In this document: one piece after another, positions 1 to 12,800 of the stretch
Position numbering within the stretch: position 1 is the first letter of the stretch
Layout of the letters: each line of letters begins with the position of its first letter
DNA from: Orthonyx spaldingii
Lineage: Eukaryota; Chordata; Aves; Passeriformes; Orthonychidae
NCBI GenBank assembly: GCA_013397795.1
Contig: VZTJ01005497.1
Span: 545,319-609,318, forward strand
Length of the DNA stretch: 64,000 nucleotides
Reading direction: 5' to 3'
The notes under the pieces: model-generated
What the model saw: only the letters and a program-made list of their open reading frames with translations
Database searches by the model: none
What the model was told of the DNA's origin: nothing
Translations under genes and position numbers: made by a program

Positions 1-3000
1 TGGATTCCAGTGCAGCAATCAGTCTGTATTTATTGGGGTGATAAACTTCCTGTGAGAGTGAGGGTGGAGTGGGGCCTTTTCCATGTAGCTGAGCCAAATC
101 ACTCAGCAGCGAGACCAAAGCCGTTAAGCAAATTGAGATGATTTCTGCTTACAGCAGTCTCTGCTGTAATAAACTGGTTTTCCTCCAAAGGAGAACCTGC
201 ACATATCATGCCTGGATTTTCTTCCCTTAGTGTGTTGCTCTTGTTTAATACCATGGAAAAATTCCTAGTTCTGATGTGATTTCATGCATTAATTGCATTA
301 AACAGATCGTGGTTTGTACTTCAAGTGTTGAGTTGTACCTTTGAATCTTCAAGGTGAGACTCTGCTCTGCTGGTGGCTTTTCATCCCAATCTCTGAACCC
401 AGAGCTGCTCACCTACAGCACGACACCGTGGCTTTGTGTGACCTTTCCAGTCCTCTCCCAATGCGGTTACTCGCCATTAAAAACCTCAACTCCAACTGCC
501 CAAGCAAAAACGTCCTTTTTCCTCCATCAGTCTCTTTAGTTGGCAATATCCTTCTTAAGTATTTACAGATCTGCTGGTGATAATTATGGAGTTCCTGTGG
601 TTTACTGTGACAATGGACTCGGTACCAGGACACAATGCTTGTCACTGAAATAGAACCAAGCTGCATCATAAATTATGTAGATAGATTGTGACAAAATCAA
701 ATTTTATGCAGATTTTCTTTGGCTGACCCTTTTTACTGTTCAGAATGGCTCTGGAGCTGCCTGTATCTCAAGTCTCATCCAGTCTTATCTGCCAATACAC
801 CCTTTAATGTGTACATCAAGTTCATCTACCGAGCTTTACCCCTTCCCAAAAAGATGGTGTATGTTGAGTTGAGTTTGAATGAGCTATCTGCATAACTGGT
901 GTGGAGCTGAGGATCCTTGACTTGGGCTGGGAGCTCCATAGGGCTTATCAGCGATGCTCCTTTGGATCCAGGACACAGTGGTGCAGCCTGGCTCTGGAAA
1001 TCAGAGAGATGTTACAGCAGCTTTGTCCTGGCAAAGGCAAGAGGGAGGTCCTTGACTGCAGAACTGGCAGCACTGCTGAAAACGCTCAGGGCAAAATCGA
1101 ACCCTAAAAATACACCTGAAGCCAATGATGTCTCCTGTATTCTGACATTTAGGATGGTTTTTTTATGTTCTTCACTAAGGCCTCACCTTGTCAGAGCTCC
1201 CATAGAAAGGCAGAGCCTTCCTGAGGGTTTAAGATGAAGATGGTACTCCAAGCTCTTGTCTTTAAGCTCTGAGTAGGTAAAGCTGAAGGAATTGGGATCC
1301 CAGAGAGCACTAAGTAGCATTGCTTCCTTCCCTACATGAAACCTCCACCTTTTGGGTCTTGCTGCAATCTGTCTTCCTGGTTCTTATGCCCAGTAGGAAT
1401 TTCATTTTAGTTGCAATGCTTGCTCCTTACCAAGTGAGGCTGTAAATGTTCTGATCTTCCCTTGCTCTGGGAATGGGATCCTTCACCTTCCTTGAGAGCC
1501 TTTCTGCAATTTTATTCTCATGCATACCTTAATTAGCAGAGTCCTAATCCTAATTCCTTCCTCAGTTCCACTATTTGAGACTTGTAGAAATTGTGGTAGA
1601 GGCATTCGTTGTCTATCTGTATCTAGAATTTATAATGGGCTCGGGTTTAAACTTTGCATAAAATATTCTGTTACCCTCTTATTCTCTGTTATTCTTCTAT
1701 TATTCTCTAAAAAGTAGAGATGCTGATCTTGGTGTTAGAGGTGATTATGTAGGTAAGTCCTCATCAGACTTTACTGAAAACACAGTGGCTCACCATGAGT
1801 CACTTCAAGAGCTGTTGCAATTATTCCAGCCTTCAACACTAAGCTGATGACATTAAATTGCCATTTGTGTTGATTTGGGGATATTTGAAAGCATCTTGGA
1901 GCTGCCTGGATCATATCCCATCATTGTTTGCCTTTCTGAATTGCTTCTGCATCAAACCAGCCTGTCTTCCTAGAGGATTTAATGACTGTTACTGCTTCCT
2001 AAAGCATGAAGCTCTTCCAGGAGCAGCAGCTTCCCAAACCCAGGTTGGGTCAATGTTTTACATGGGACACAAAACTCTGGTTAGACAGGGAATTCCTGCA
2101 ATACTCTGCAATATCCTATTAATGCATCCTGATGACAGATTCCCTGAGCATGTGAGTTAATGAGATTAAAATCCTCCTCGGGTAATCTTTGTCAAGATGC
2201 ATTTTGTTCTTTGGGAGCAATACTTGGGAGCACAAGTTCTGTGATATTTAAGCTTTAGTAATCTCAGTGCTGCATCTGTTACGTTGTTGGCAGGTTGCAG
2301 AGTTCTGAGTGCCATCGGGTGGATTTACTGGGCTTCCCTAAATCTGGAGTAGGACAGGCACTTGTTTTGTTGCTGACACACTCCAGCCTGAAATGTTTCC
2401 CGGCCTGAGCACCTCGCGGAGCCGACACCAAACTGTGCACTTAATTAGTCGAGTATTTTGCTATATCTAATATTGATCTCTTATGCAAATCCAGATGTGT
2501 GCCTGCACTTGCTTAAAATATGCCATAAAATTAAAAATCACAGTGCTTTCAGATCCCATGCTCTATAATGTATGGATCTCTGTGGGGAAAAAGGCTGCAC
2601 ATGTAGCAGTGCTCCCTGTGCTCAGCCTTTACATGGAATAGCAGGATGCCATATCTTTGGGCATTCAAGCAAATATCTTGTTTTGACATAAGACAAAGCC
2701 CCATATTTCAAAACAAAAGCTTTCCATTGTGTTTTGGAGCTGCTTATGAGCTGTAGACTGGAAATACATAGATATTTAAATGTGTTACCCAGCTTGACTC
2801 TGGTGCAGGTGCTGATTAGCAAAATGAGCAGTTGGGCCTGCACTGAATTCCTCCTGTATGGGCTGCTCTGGTTTCCTTTTTGACTCAAAGGTAATTCCAG
2901 GAGTGCTGTGCAACTCCATGAGTCTTCCAACACCAAGGCTGGTTTTTTCCCTTTCCTTCTGATGCCTTTCAGAAAGCTGATCCATCCAAAAATCCCCTGC

Positions 3001-3703
3001 CAGCTGACTATTAACACTGTACTCCCACAGAGCAATCTGTCGGGTGGGAAGATGCACTCTGGCTCCTACCAGTTCAATGTTGATAGCTGTGTGTGTGCAC
3101 ATATGCTCATGACCATGATCACCTATTTTTATGTGGTGATTGGTCAAAATTTAAAACATTTCCCTATTTTAAAAGAAAAGGGTTTTTTCCTTTTTTCTGA
3201 GTGTAATCATTGTGTAAAGTTGTGCTCAAAAACAAGGGCTGGGTGTTATCTTTGGTGACAAAGCAGCCCTTTTTTGGCCATTCCTCAGGTTCTCCAAGGA
3301 CTATCATCTTCCTAACTGCTCCAACAAGTGCCAGCCCACATCTGGGGCTATTCTTTACCTGGTATTTAGTGGAACACAGGGAACTCTGATGGAACACGGG
3401 AACAAGTGTCTTGTTCCCTAAATCCAAGCCTTTAAGCTGCCAAAGCTTGATGCTTTCAGGTGGTCTTGTTATTGCTCTGAAATCCATTTGTCTGTCCAAG
3501 GGTGTAGCTGAGCAGAGCCTGCACTAGTTTGGCCTTCAGTTCAGTCATAGTTTGTGCTGGAACTTTTTTCCTTGCTGGACAGCATCAGAGAGAATACTCA
3601 AGAAGTGACAATAAAACTGTGCCAAATGAAAGATGTCCATGCAAGAGGAGGGGAATTAACCTTGTCCCATTGACTGATTCCAGTTTTTTTCCCATACTTC
3701 CAG
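1..3703 (+). other. CSNK1G1: CSNK1G1 intron (5' part outside window)
   Basis: AT-richer intronic sequence with no open frame resembling the missing CK1 N-lobe exons and no RNA gene that I recognise. It ends in a pyrimidine-rich tract and AG acceptor at 3702-3703. I see no clear interspersed repeat in it. Confidence 0.7.
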
Positions 3704-3855
3704 CTGAAGGGCTCCCCCAGGTGTATTACTTCGGGCCGTGCGGGAAGTACAACGCCATGGTACTGGAGCTGCTTGGTCCGAGCTTGGAAGATCTGTTTGA
3801 CCTCTGCGACAGGACCTTCACTCTGAAGACGGTGTTAATGATCGCCATCCAGCTG
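3704..3855 (+). CDS. CSNK1G1: CSNK1G1 coding exon: hinge and start of C-lobe
   Basis: Starts with two bases completing a codon and reads [18 protein letters not shown], then the [14 protein letters not shown] segment that follows the kinase hinge, and ends IAIQL at a gtgagc donor. It is essentially identical to vertebrate CK1 gamma proteins. Confidence 0.95.
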
Positions 3856-6800
3856 GTGAGCGATGCCAGGACCCTGCCCTGGGCTCTCCTTAGGTGCCCA
3901 TGCATCCTAGGGTTGGCACAGTGCAAGGTTCAGGGCTGAGAGAATCTTCTTCCATCATAGAATCACCAGGTGGTTTGGGTTGGAAGGAACCTTTAAAGAT
4001 GTAATCCCACCCTCCCTGCCATGGGCAGGGACACCTTCCATTAGACCAGGTTGCTCCAAGCCCCATCCAGCCTGGCCTTGAACACTTCCAGGCATGAGGC
4101 AGCCACAGCTTCTCTGGGCAACCTGTGCCAGGGCCTCAGCACCCTCACATTCTTCCCAATATCCCATCTAACCCTGTGTTCTGGCAGCAGGAAGCAATTG
4201 CTCCTTGTCCTGTCATTCCAGTCCCTTGCCCAAAGTCCCTGTCTTTCTTATTAAAGAAAACTTGTTGTGTGAGAAGGACTCCTTCCTATGAAGGGAAGGT
4301 CAAATTATGCTTATGAGAAACTGGCTCCTTGTGCAGCAGAACCAGTGAAGCTGGATTCCTACGGACTTGCATCCCATGTCCCCTCCACGCCCCTGCCCCA
4401 GTACCTGCCCCAGCTCCCTCCCTCTGTTTGGACATCCCAGGAATATCTCATTTCTCACCCACTCCGTGGGAGACTCAGAGCACAGCACCCTCCCACACTC
4501 CTACCAGTTCTACTGGTTTGGTGTTACTGGGTTGCCCATAGACTGAAACCTCACGGGGCAATGGGAGCTGAGCCCTCCTTAGCCAAAACACCAGCATTTG
4601 AGAGCTCTGTCTTGGTCAAATTGGGTCAAAATTGGCCAATGGGTTTAAATTACTGACACTTGGAAAATAATAGTTCTGTGGGCAGCATCACAGAGCCTTT
4701 AATGTACCTGAACAGGAAAGGAAATCAACTGGAAGGGATTCAAGCTTGGATTTGGGTTTGTGTTAAAAGTGGACAACGTGAAAGCTGAACGTACTGAATG
4801 TGGTGAGAAAACTTCCACAGGTCAGTGGGGCCAGCCAGCCAGTTTGGCTTTTTTGGTTTTCAGACTGGTTTGCAGATTCCCAAGTATCTGGGTACCTGCA
4901 GATATCCAGATCTTGGATAGCTGCCTCTTGGGATCACCTGGATACCCCACAGCAGAGTTGGGATTTTATATTCACATTAATAGCTCAATGGATAGAAGCA
5001 TGGTAGGGAATAGGAGATGTAAGGGATAAGGAACACAATCCTTTCCAGATAAACTGAAGTTTGACACAGCAGAATCTCAAATGGAAAACTGAGGTCAGAA
5101 CTGGAGAAGTTTGAACAGCACCTGCCTGGTACTGAGGCCTCCTACAGCAGAGCAGTTGGATTCTCTGGGTTTTGAGTGTTTCTTCGTCAATGGAAAACCA
5201 GTTTGTAGTATATAGTATGCAGTATACAGTATATAGTATATATTGGTTTTGATTAAATCAAGTGGTAGAAGCTGGCAAAGCCTCAAGTATGGCTTGTGTG
5301 ACCTTTGGAGGGAAAATATAAAGATGTGAATTCATTCCCAAGGGACTGCTGGGGGAATCAAGACTGCCATAGACATGGCTGCTGCCTTTTGCTGAGTCTC
5401 CTGGGGCTGCAGCTCAGCTCGGGGCTTGGATGTTCTACACTGGCATCCCCTGTTGATCTTGTGGCCAGGCTGCAACTCCCTGGGGCACTTGTGCCAGTTG
5501 GAAAACACATGCTGAGGCTGATGCAGGGGACATCAAAAGCAGCGTGAAATGGAGGAGCTGATGTTCTCTTAAAGGATCAGGTGCTCCTTTGGTCATGGAG
5601 AGATGTTGTAGGACCTTCTCAGTCTCCTCAGGGAGGTGGAGTTGCCAGCTTGGACTGCGCACATCTAAGGAGACAGATTCAGCATCCTCAGGTGTGCCCC
5701 ATCACCTGGCTGTGGGAGAAGTGTTTTGCAGAGGGGCTTGCTTACTTTCCAAAGGCCTTTCCAAAGGCACTTACTGCTCAACTGAAATGAAAACCCTTTG
5801 CTGCAGCCACAAGGCTTTCGGGAAAATTGTCTTTGATTTATCTTTCTCCCACACAAAATGATTGCAGTCACTGTGTTACGCTCCTGTGTGAGACACATCA
5901 GAAAGGAAAGCTGGACTCTCAAACTCCGTGGGTTCACATCCATGAATTACGTTTTATTCTTGCTTCTGACCGGCAAAGTCTGCTTAAGCTGCTGTAACTC
6001 TAACCATGGGCATTTGTACCCTGATCTTTCTCCTCATATTTAGGATGATCCCCATGTCTGGAGGAGCATCCAATCCGTTCCCCTTTGTGTCCCGTGGTCA
6101 ATTTTTAACCAGAGACATCCTGGAAAGATAATTTTTAATATGTATTTCTGCTTGGCTGGTGTGAATGAGCTTGACAGGTTGTGGCTTCTTAGTACTGGGG
6201 TGGATCCTTTACAGATGTTAGGAAAAAGAGGAGTTTCTCTAGGAAAAACAAGGGCAGTGTCATTTTAAGAAGTGCTACGTGGGATTACAGGAAAATTCAA
6301 ACATAGTTGCACATCAGGAAGGGTCTCCTGGCTGAGAAGAGAGAGACTGGATGATAATGAGTCTTCAAGAAAGACAGCCTGTTTGGGAATCGTCAGACTG
6401 GAACTGCTTCCTCCATACTCCACATGCAGCTGAAGAGATCCAGTGGATCAGACCCGTGGGTGATGCTCCTGAATAAAGCCAAGCTTGGCAATTAAAACAT
6501 GGTCACTATGTCAGTCCCTGCAGCCCGTAAATTGGGGAAAAATGGTTTTTTTAAATTCAGGCTTCTGTTTTTCACTCTTGGCCGGGTCCAGCCTGTATGA
6601 TGTTCACTGACAGCTCACAATAAGCTCTGTTGTGCCACCAGGCACTGGAAAAATATTCTGGATGTGATCTGGACCAAGTTGTGGCGACAAGTTTTTCTAC
6701 TGGTGACCATCAGAATTGCCTTTGAACGCGATTAACTTCATTCTCTGCTGATCTGATCTATATTCAAGCAGGTGATGTGTGGAAGAAGGGCTCAAATTTA

Positions 6801-9800
6801 TCAGGAAGGTCTAGAGATGGAACTGCTGTCAAGATCAGCCCCTTAAGAGTTACTTTTCTGGGAGAAGAGGATTTGTTACACTTGCTGCCTTGGCAGGAGG
6901 AATGCAAACCAAAGCACGGGTTTCTTTGGCACCTGCTAAATGTCACAATATCATCTCATTTCTCTGTCGCAGCGCAGGGGTCCTGCTGTGTGCCAAGGGC
7001 TTCTCTGACATCTGAAATGGAGATTTATGGCTCCAAGGATGGATTCAGCCAGCTGTGGCCATGAAAATCCCTCTAATTCACAGTCTTCTATCTACCCTGG
7101 TGCTCCCGTGCTTGCTGTTTTTCCAGTGTTAGAGCAATTCCAAGTTAGTCCCAGCTCCTCCAGTGCTTTCTCTGCCCATAAAAGAATGAATTCAGAGTGT
7201 TTGAGCCTGTACTTCAAACCCAAAGGAGTGGGCACTGGACCGTTGCATCCAGCACATTTCTGGAGTGGGAACTCCACTTCCCTCTCCTTCAGCCACGCGA
7301 TTGATGTTGTGCCACAGCACTGCTGCTTGTGTGTGCTCAGGCAGAGTCTGGAAGGGAGATGCAGCCCAGACACTCCCCATCACAGCAGCCACGAGCAGGG
7401 GGAGTGTCATATCAGGGTGAATAAAGCATGGAAGCTACTCCAGGAAACATCTTTCTGACTCAGGGAGCGCCTTTCAGCTGCCATGGCTGAGCAAACCTCT
7501 CCAGCATGAGGCGTCCAGGCAGGTGGAAGTAAAGAAGGAATATGAAAAACCCCAGAGCGTCTGTGTGTGTGTGGTGGACGCAAAAAAGGCAGGTGGGAGG
7601 AAAAAAGGCAGGAAAATAAGTACCCTTGAGTGCGGTTGGAGCATATTGGCTCATCTGACACCTCAGCTGTCCAGGTTGTTGTCCTGCCCGCTGCAATTTG
7701 CCGAGAGTTTTTAAAGAAGAAAAAAATGGGCTCTTTTCAGGTTCTCTAATTGCTGTTGGGATTTCAACAACGGAGCTGCTCTGGTAGCAGGAACAAATCA
7801 AATGAGCCAGTCAGGCTCTGCTTGGAAGCTTGTTATGTGTGGAGAGGCGAGGAAGCTCTTTGTTCCACTTTCAAGGGTTGCATCTTCATTTGAATTGCCT
7901 CCTGACGTAGCTTTTTGTCTCCCAACCTGCTGCTGTGTCCTGTAGGTGATTCAAAGTGTGAAGAATGACTGAAGAGCATCTGCTCTGCTCTGCACCAGCC
8001 TGTAATTGATTGAAAATAATGGCTGTTAGCCGTGAAACCCATTTTCTCGGCACATTGGAATCAACCACTGCATTGAGGGGAGGGAGCGGCAGCACGTGCT
8101 GTTCCCTTCTTTGAAGAGTCTTTGAGCAAGTTCTATTTTTTAAGCCTGGTTCACCTGCAGCAAATTTTTTCCTGTCTGCTGCCCTGCCTGTACAGCTGTT
8201 TATTTTATAAGAAGGGCTGCCCCCTCCTGCCTGCTACTTCTTTCCGAGAGGTGGAAATGCAGCAGATTTTCCTTTAAAATAGTGTGCATGGTAAGGGCCT
8301 ATGAGTGGGATGGAGGATCACATGCATGTGGACTTTTAAAACCAGATGTAGGTCCAAGATCTGTAAAGAGAAAGAGTGGTCTGGGTTTGCCTGCTGGGAA
8401 TGTGTCTGGATTCAGTGAGAAATGAAGGAGCAGTCAGGGTCTGTCAGCCCAAGCGGGTGAGCAGGGGGGGTTGGAAGGGCTGGCAAGGGGGTCCCTGCTG
8501 CATGGCAGAGGGAGAGCTGGCTCAGTGACCTGGAGCTCCAGCCTGCAGAGCTTCCCCACCAGGATCCACCCAGTGGGGTGACCAGCTGGTGGCCCTCACC
8601 CTGGATGTCCCCAGGTGTTCTGGCACTGCACTGTCCCCTGCAATGGTGTGGCAGTGACCACTGGGGACTGAGGCTCATTAGTGCAAAACTGGGAGTTGGT
8701 GGAGCTTTGCAGAGGTTTCATAGCATTGCCAGCCCACAAATACCTAGGTCAATCCCAGTGGCCTTTCCAAAGAAGCATCTTGTTTAACAAAGTCACTGTG
8801 CCCTCTGGCATTCAGCGCAGCTGCGACCAGGACAGCTGTAAATGGAGGTTCATGTGTGTTCATTTGAAACCTAAAAAGACAATTAAAGGTAATAAAATGA
8901 AATTGAGAATTATTTTCAGTTGGAATCATCTTTTAAGTTCAGGACCCAAAGGAGAACTGCTTGACAGCCTGTTCAGACATCACCTGCAATATGTTTGGTT
9001 TCAAAAGCAATTTTAATGATGAACTTCTGAATAAGGTGTGTTGTTAGAGGCCTTCCATCACCTCAAATGTGGGGTTCCTGCCTTTTCACCTTCCCTTTCA
9101 ATCAAACTTCCAGAAAAATGTTAGCAAAAGCTGAAAAATATTCCAGTTATTCCTCGTTGATAGCAATGAGGTTAATTATTATTTTAGTCAGCTTTGAAGA
9201 TCGTAAAGCTTCTGCCTGCCCAAGAATCCCCCTCCATGAAGAATCTGGCATGTCTAAGACAACATATGGGTCGAGGGAGGAAGGTGGTAAGACACAGAGC
9301 AACAGGGGAAGGCGGTGGGCAAGGGAAGAGCTCTTGGTAACCGGTTTAGTATGTTTAAAATCAATACAAAAAGGCTGCTGCAGCTCCCCGTGGCATCCTG
9401 CCAAGAGCTGCATCCCAGTGGTAACGCCTCAGAAACAGCCTTTGCCATTTCCGTGGGAATAAAGCAGTGAGCACAGCATGATAGCCTTGGAAAGGAGGGG
9501 ATGACAAATTCCTCTTCCAGCTCTGCTGGGAGCCGGAGCTCTGCTCACAAATAATGTTTCCGTCGTAATTTTGCAGATCTCTCGGATGGAGTACGTGCAT
9601 TCCAAGAACCTCATCTACCGGGATGTCAAGCCAGAGAACTTCCTCATTGGCCGGCAGGGCAATAAGAAGGAGCACGTCATCCACATCATAGACTTTGGAT
9701 TGGCCAAGGAGTACATTGACCCGGAAACCAAAAAACACATTCCCTACAGGGAGCACAAGAGCCTCACTGGAACGGCAAGATACATGTCCATCAACACACA

Positions 9801-12800
9801 CCTTGGCAAAGGTCTGTCTGCATGGGGGGAGCTTACAGAGTCCTTTAGGCTGGAAAAGCCCTCTAAGCTCATTGAGTCCAACAACTGACCAGCACTGCCA
9901 CGTTCACCACTAAACTATGTCCCCAAATGCCACATTCACACACCTTTTGGACACTTCCAGGTGTGGTGACTCCACCACTGCCCTGGGCAGCCTGTTCAAT
10001 CCTTGACAACCCTTTCAGTGAATTATTTTCTCTAATATCCAACCTAAACCTGCCCTGATGCTGCTTGAAGCTGTTTCCTCATGTGCTGTCCTTTGTTCCC
10101 TGGGAGCAGAGCCCGACCCGCCCTGGCTGCCCCCTCCTGTCAGGGAGTTGTGCAGAGCCAGAAAGTCGCCACTGAGCCTCCTTTTCTTCAGGCTGAGCCC
10201 TCCCCAGCTCCCTCAGCTGCTCCTGGTGCTCCAGCCCCTTCCCCAGCTTCATTTCCTTCCCTGGACACATTCCAGCTTGCTGTTTGAATCCTGTAGACCT
10301 CCCATGGCATCTTGGCTCACAGCTCTCTCACACCCTTGGAGCTATTTGTGAACCTCCCAATGCAGTTTACAGTTGTGAGGCTTTTTTTTCTCCTCTCGTT
10401 TGAGGAATCGAGCCAGCAGAAATGTTGGAAGCCTCATAATTATAGTTTTTATTAGGAACTAAATAACTGGAAGCAGCGCTGCACTGATAAAAGACAAGCA
10501 GGCAGGCGGTGATTGCTGCACTGGATGATGGACAAATAGATTTTTATAGCACAGCACTGTCCCAATGCCTTCCAGTTCCAGGTGTTAGAGTTGGATGTTC
10601 CCTGACCTAGTAATTGATTGGAGACAATGAATGATGTAAATAACTTTAAACCTGCCTTTCATCTCCTCTCTTGCTGCTTTCTTTCTTGCCAGAAGATTAC
10701 ATTTCTGTGGTTGAAAGGCAAAAAAAAACCTTATTAAATGTTTATATTCTCTTAAATCCATACAAGCAGTGAGATAATGGAATATTCTCTGGGAGGCCTC
10801 CTGTCATGCTGGCTCCCACTTGGAGAGCTCACTCTCTTTGGGGAGTGAGGAGCAATGAGCCCAGCTTCTAATTTTGGAAAGTGAAGAGTCAGGCGGGGAT
10901 GGAGGAATAGGAGGGCGCAGTGAGAGCAGGCTGGGAAGCTGCTGGTGCGGGCGATGTGGAGGGAAGATGGGTTTTTTTTGAAGTGCACTGTGTGCCTTCC
11001 TTAGAACCCAGTTCCCACAGGATTTCAGCTCCTGCCATGGCTCATGCAGGGGAAGGGTCCACATCAGTTCTGGGGGTGTATTTGAGGGGGCTGTCCCTTC
11101 CCAGAGGGGTTGTGAGGAGCTGATGCTTCGTTGGTGAGGCCATCCCAGGCGGAATCAGTCCTTGCACATTTCAAACTCAGGAGTCTGTCTGCAGTTTTTC
11201 TGAGACACAAGTGCACTCAACATCTTCCTGGAAGTCCATCTGCACTAAATTACCCAAGGCATCCTCTTTTTTTCCCCCTTTTTATTAGGATAACTGCAGG
11301 AACTGTTGTTTCAGTTCCCTTCTCCCGAGTGTTCCCACTCCCAGCATCTCCTGCAGGTTAAGTGGCTGCAGTGTCATGGGCTGGGTCTGCTCCGGGTTGT
11401 GGAGAGCAGTTTGGAGCAGGTGGGGTTCAAAGGAGAGGAGGTTCCACCAAATTAGTCCATGAGCTCTGTGAACCCAAGGATGCAGCTCAGGCCAGCCCAG
11501 CCCAGTTGTCTCTAGATCTGTTGTTCTCTTCTCTCCTCCCCTGGGGTTTTGGATACATTTTGGCACTTCGTTTTAAGGATACTTTTTCCTTTGGCTCCAT
11601 GCCACTTTTTCCCCCCTTCATTTATAACATCTGCATGGCAACAGCAGCAAGTGTTCCAGGGCACTGGAAAGAGCTATTTTTGATCTGCTCTGAGGAGCAG
11701 CAGAGGCAATTGGGAAAGGGTTGGCACTGTGCAAGGGTGGAGCCCTGCAGCTGGTTGTGAGTATCCCCTGTTCCATTTAGTCTAGAGGAAATAATCCAGC
11801 AACACATGGCACCATTGACACTGGCACGTCAGAGAATAATTGGGGCACTGCTTTATTCCTCTGCAATTAAGAGTTGTCCGTTCTACCTCAGCTTGGGCTG
11901 TGTGTTGTGCAGCTCCCATGTTATCTCATGGCTTCTGGCTGATTTTACACATTTTCTGGCTTTCTGAAATAGCTTCTAGGTGGTTTTGCACAAGATCTGA
12001 GCTGCAGACAGCGAATGAACATCCCTGTGTTACCTTTATCTCAGATACAGATGTGGCTGCTGCTGAGATCTCAGAGTCATTTCTGCCTCTGCAGCAATAA
12101 TTTGTCATCTCTTCTCTTTTAGAGCAAAGTCGTCGAGACGACTTGGAAGCCCTTGGCCATATGTTCATGTATTTCCTCCGAGGCAGCCTGCCCTGGCAAG
12201 GATTGAAGGTAGGTTTGAGCTTTAGGTTTTGTCCTTTAAAACTTTGGCTAGTCTCTATCCAGAGGAGAATATGCTGGGGAAACATTGGCAAAATCTAGTC
12301 AGAAACACTGTCTTCTCCTTTGTGTCCTTGAAGCCTAACACCGAGGCATTAAGTTTAGCTACAGGGAAGATTTTAAGGTAGAAATACATTACCTGGCACT
12401 TCAAGTTGCCAAAATTGGCACAATTTTGGAGAGAAGGTTGAGAGAGACAGGGACAGCAATGAGAGAGCTGTGATTGGAAGCTGCCCCGAGCTGGAGCGTG
12501 ACTGGGACACAGTAGTTGTTTATGAAATTCCAGTTACGGCACACAATCGCCCAGCTGCATCTGTGATCTGTGTTTATAATTGGAGCAGTTTGATGGGTTT
12601 AGATACACAGATGGACTTCAGCTTGAAAAACTGGTTTTCTGGCACAAGTATTGGACTTGGCTTCCCTCCAGAGACACTGGACACTCAGTGCTGGGGAGTT
12701 TATGAGATGCTGTGTACAATGTGGAGAGCTGCAAGTAATTGAGCTACTGACTGCTGCCAACATTCATCAGCTGAGCTAACCAGGAGTAAGTCATTTGCTG

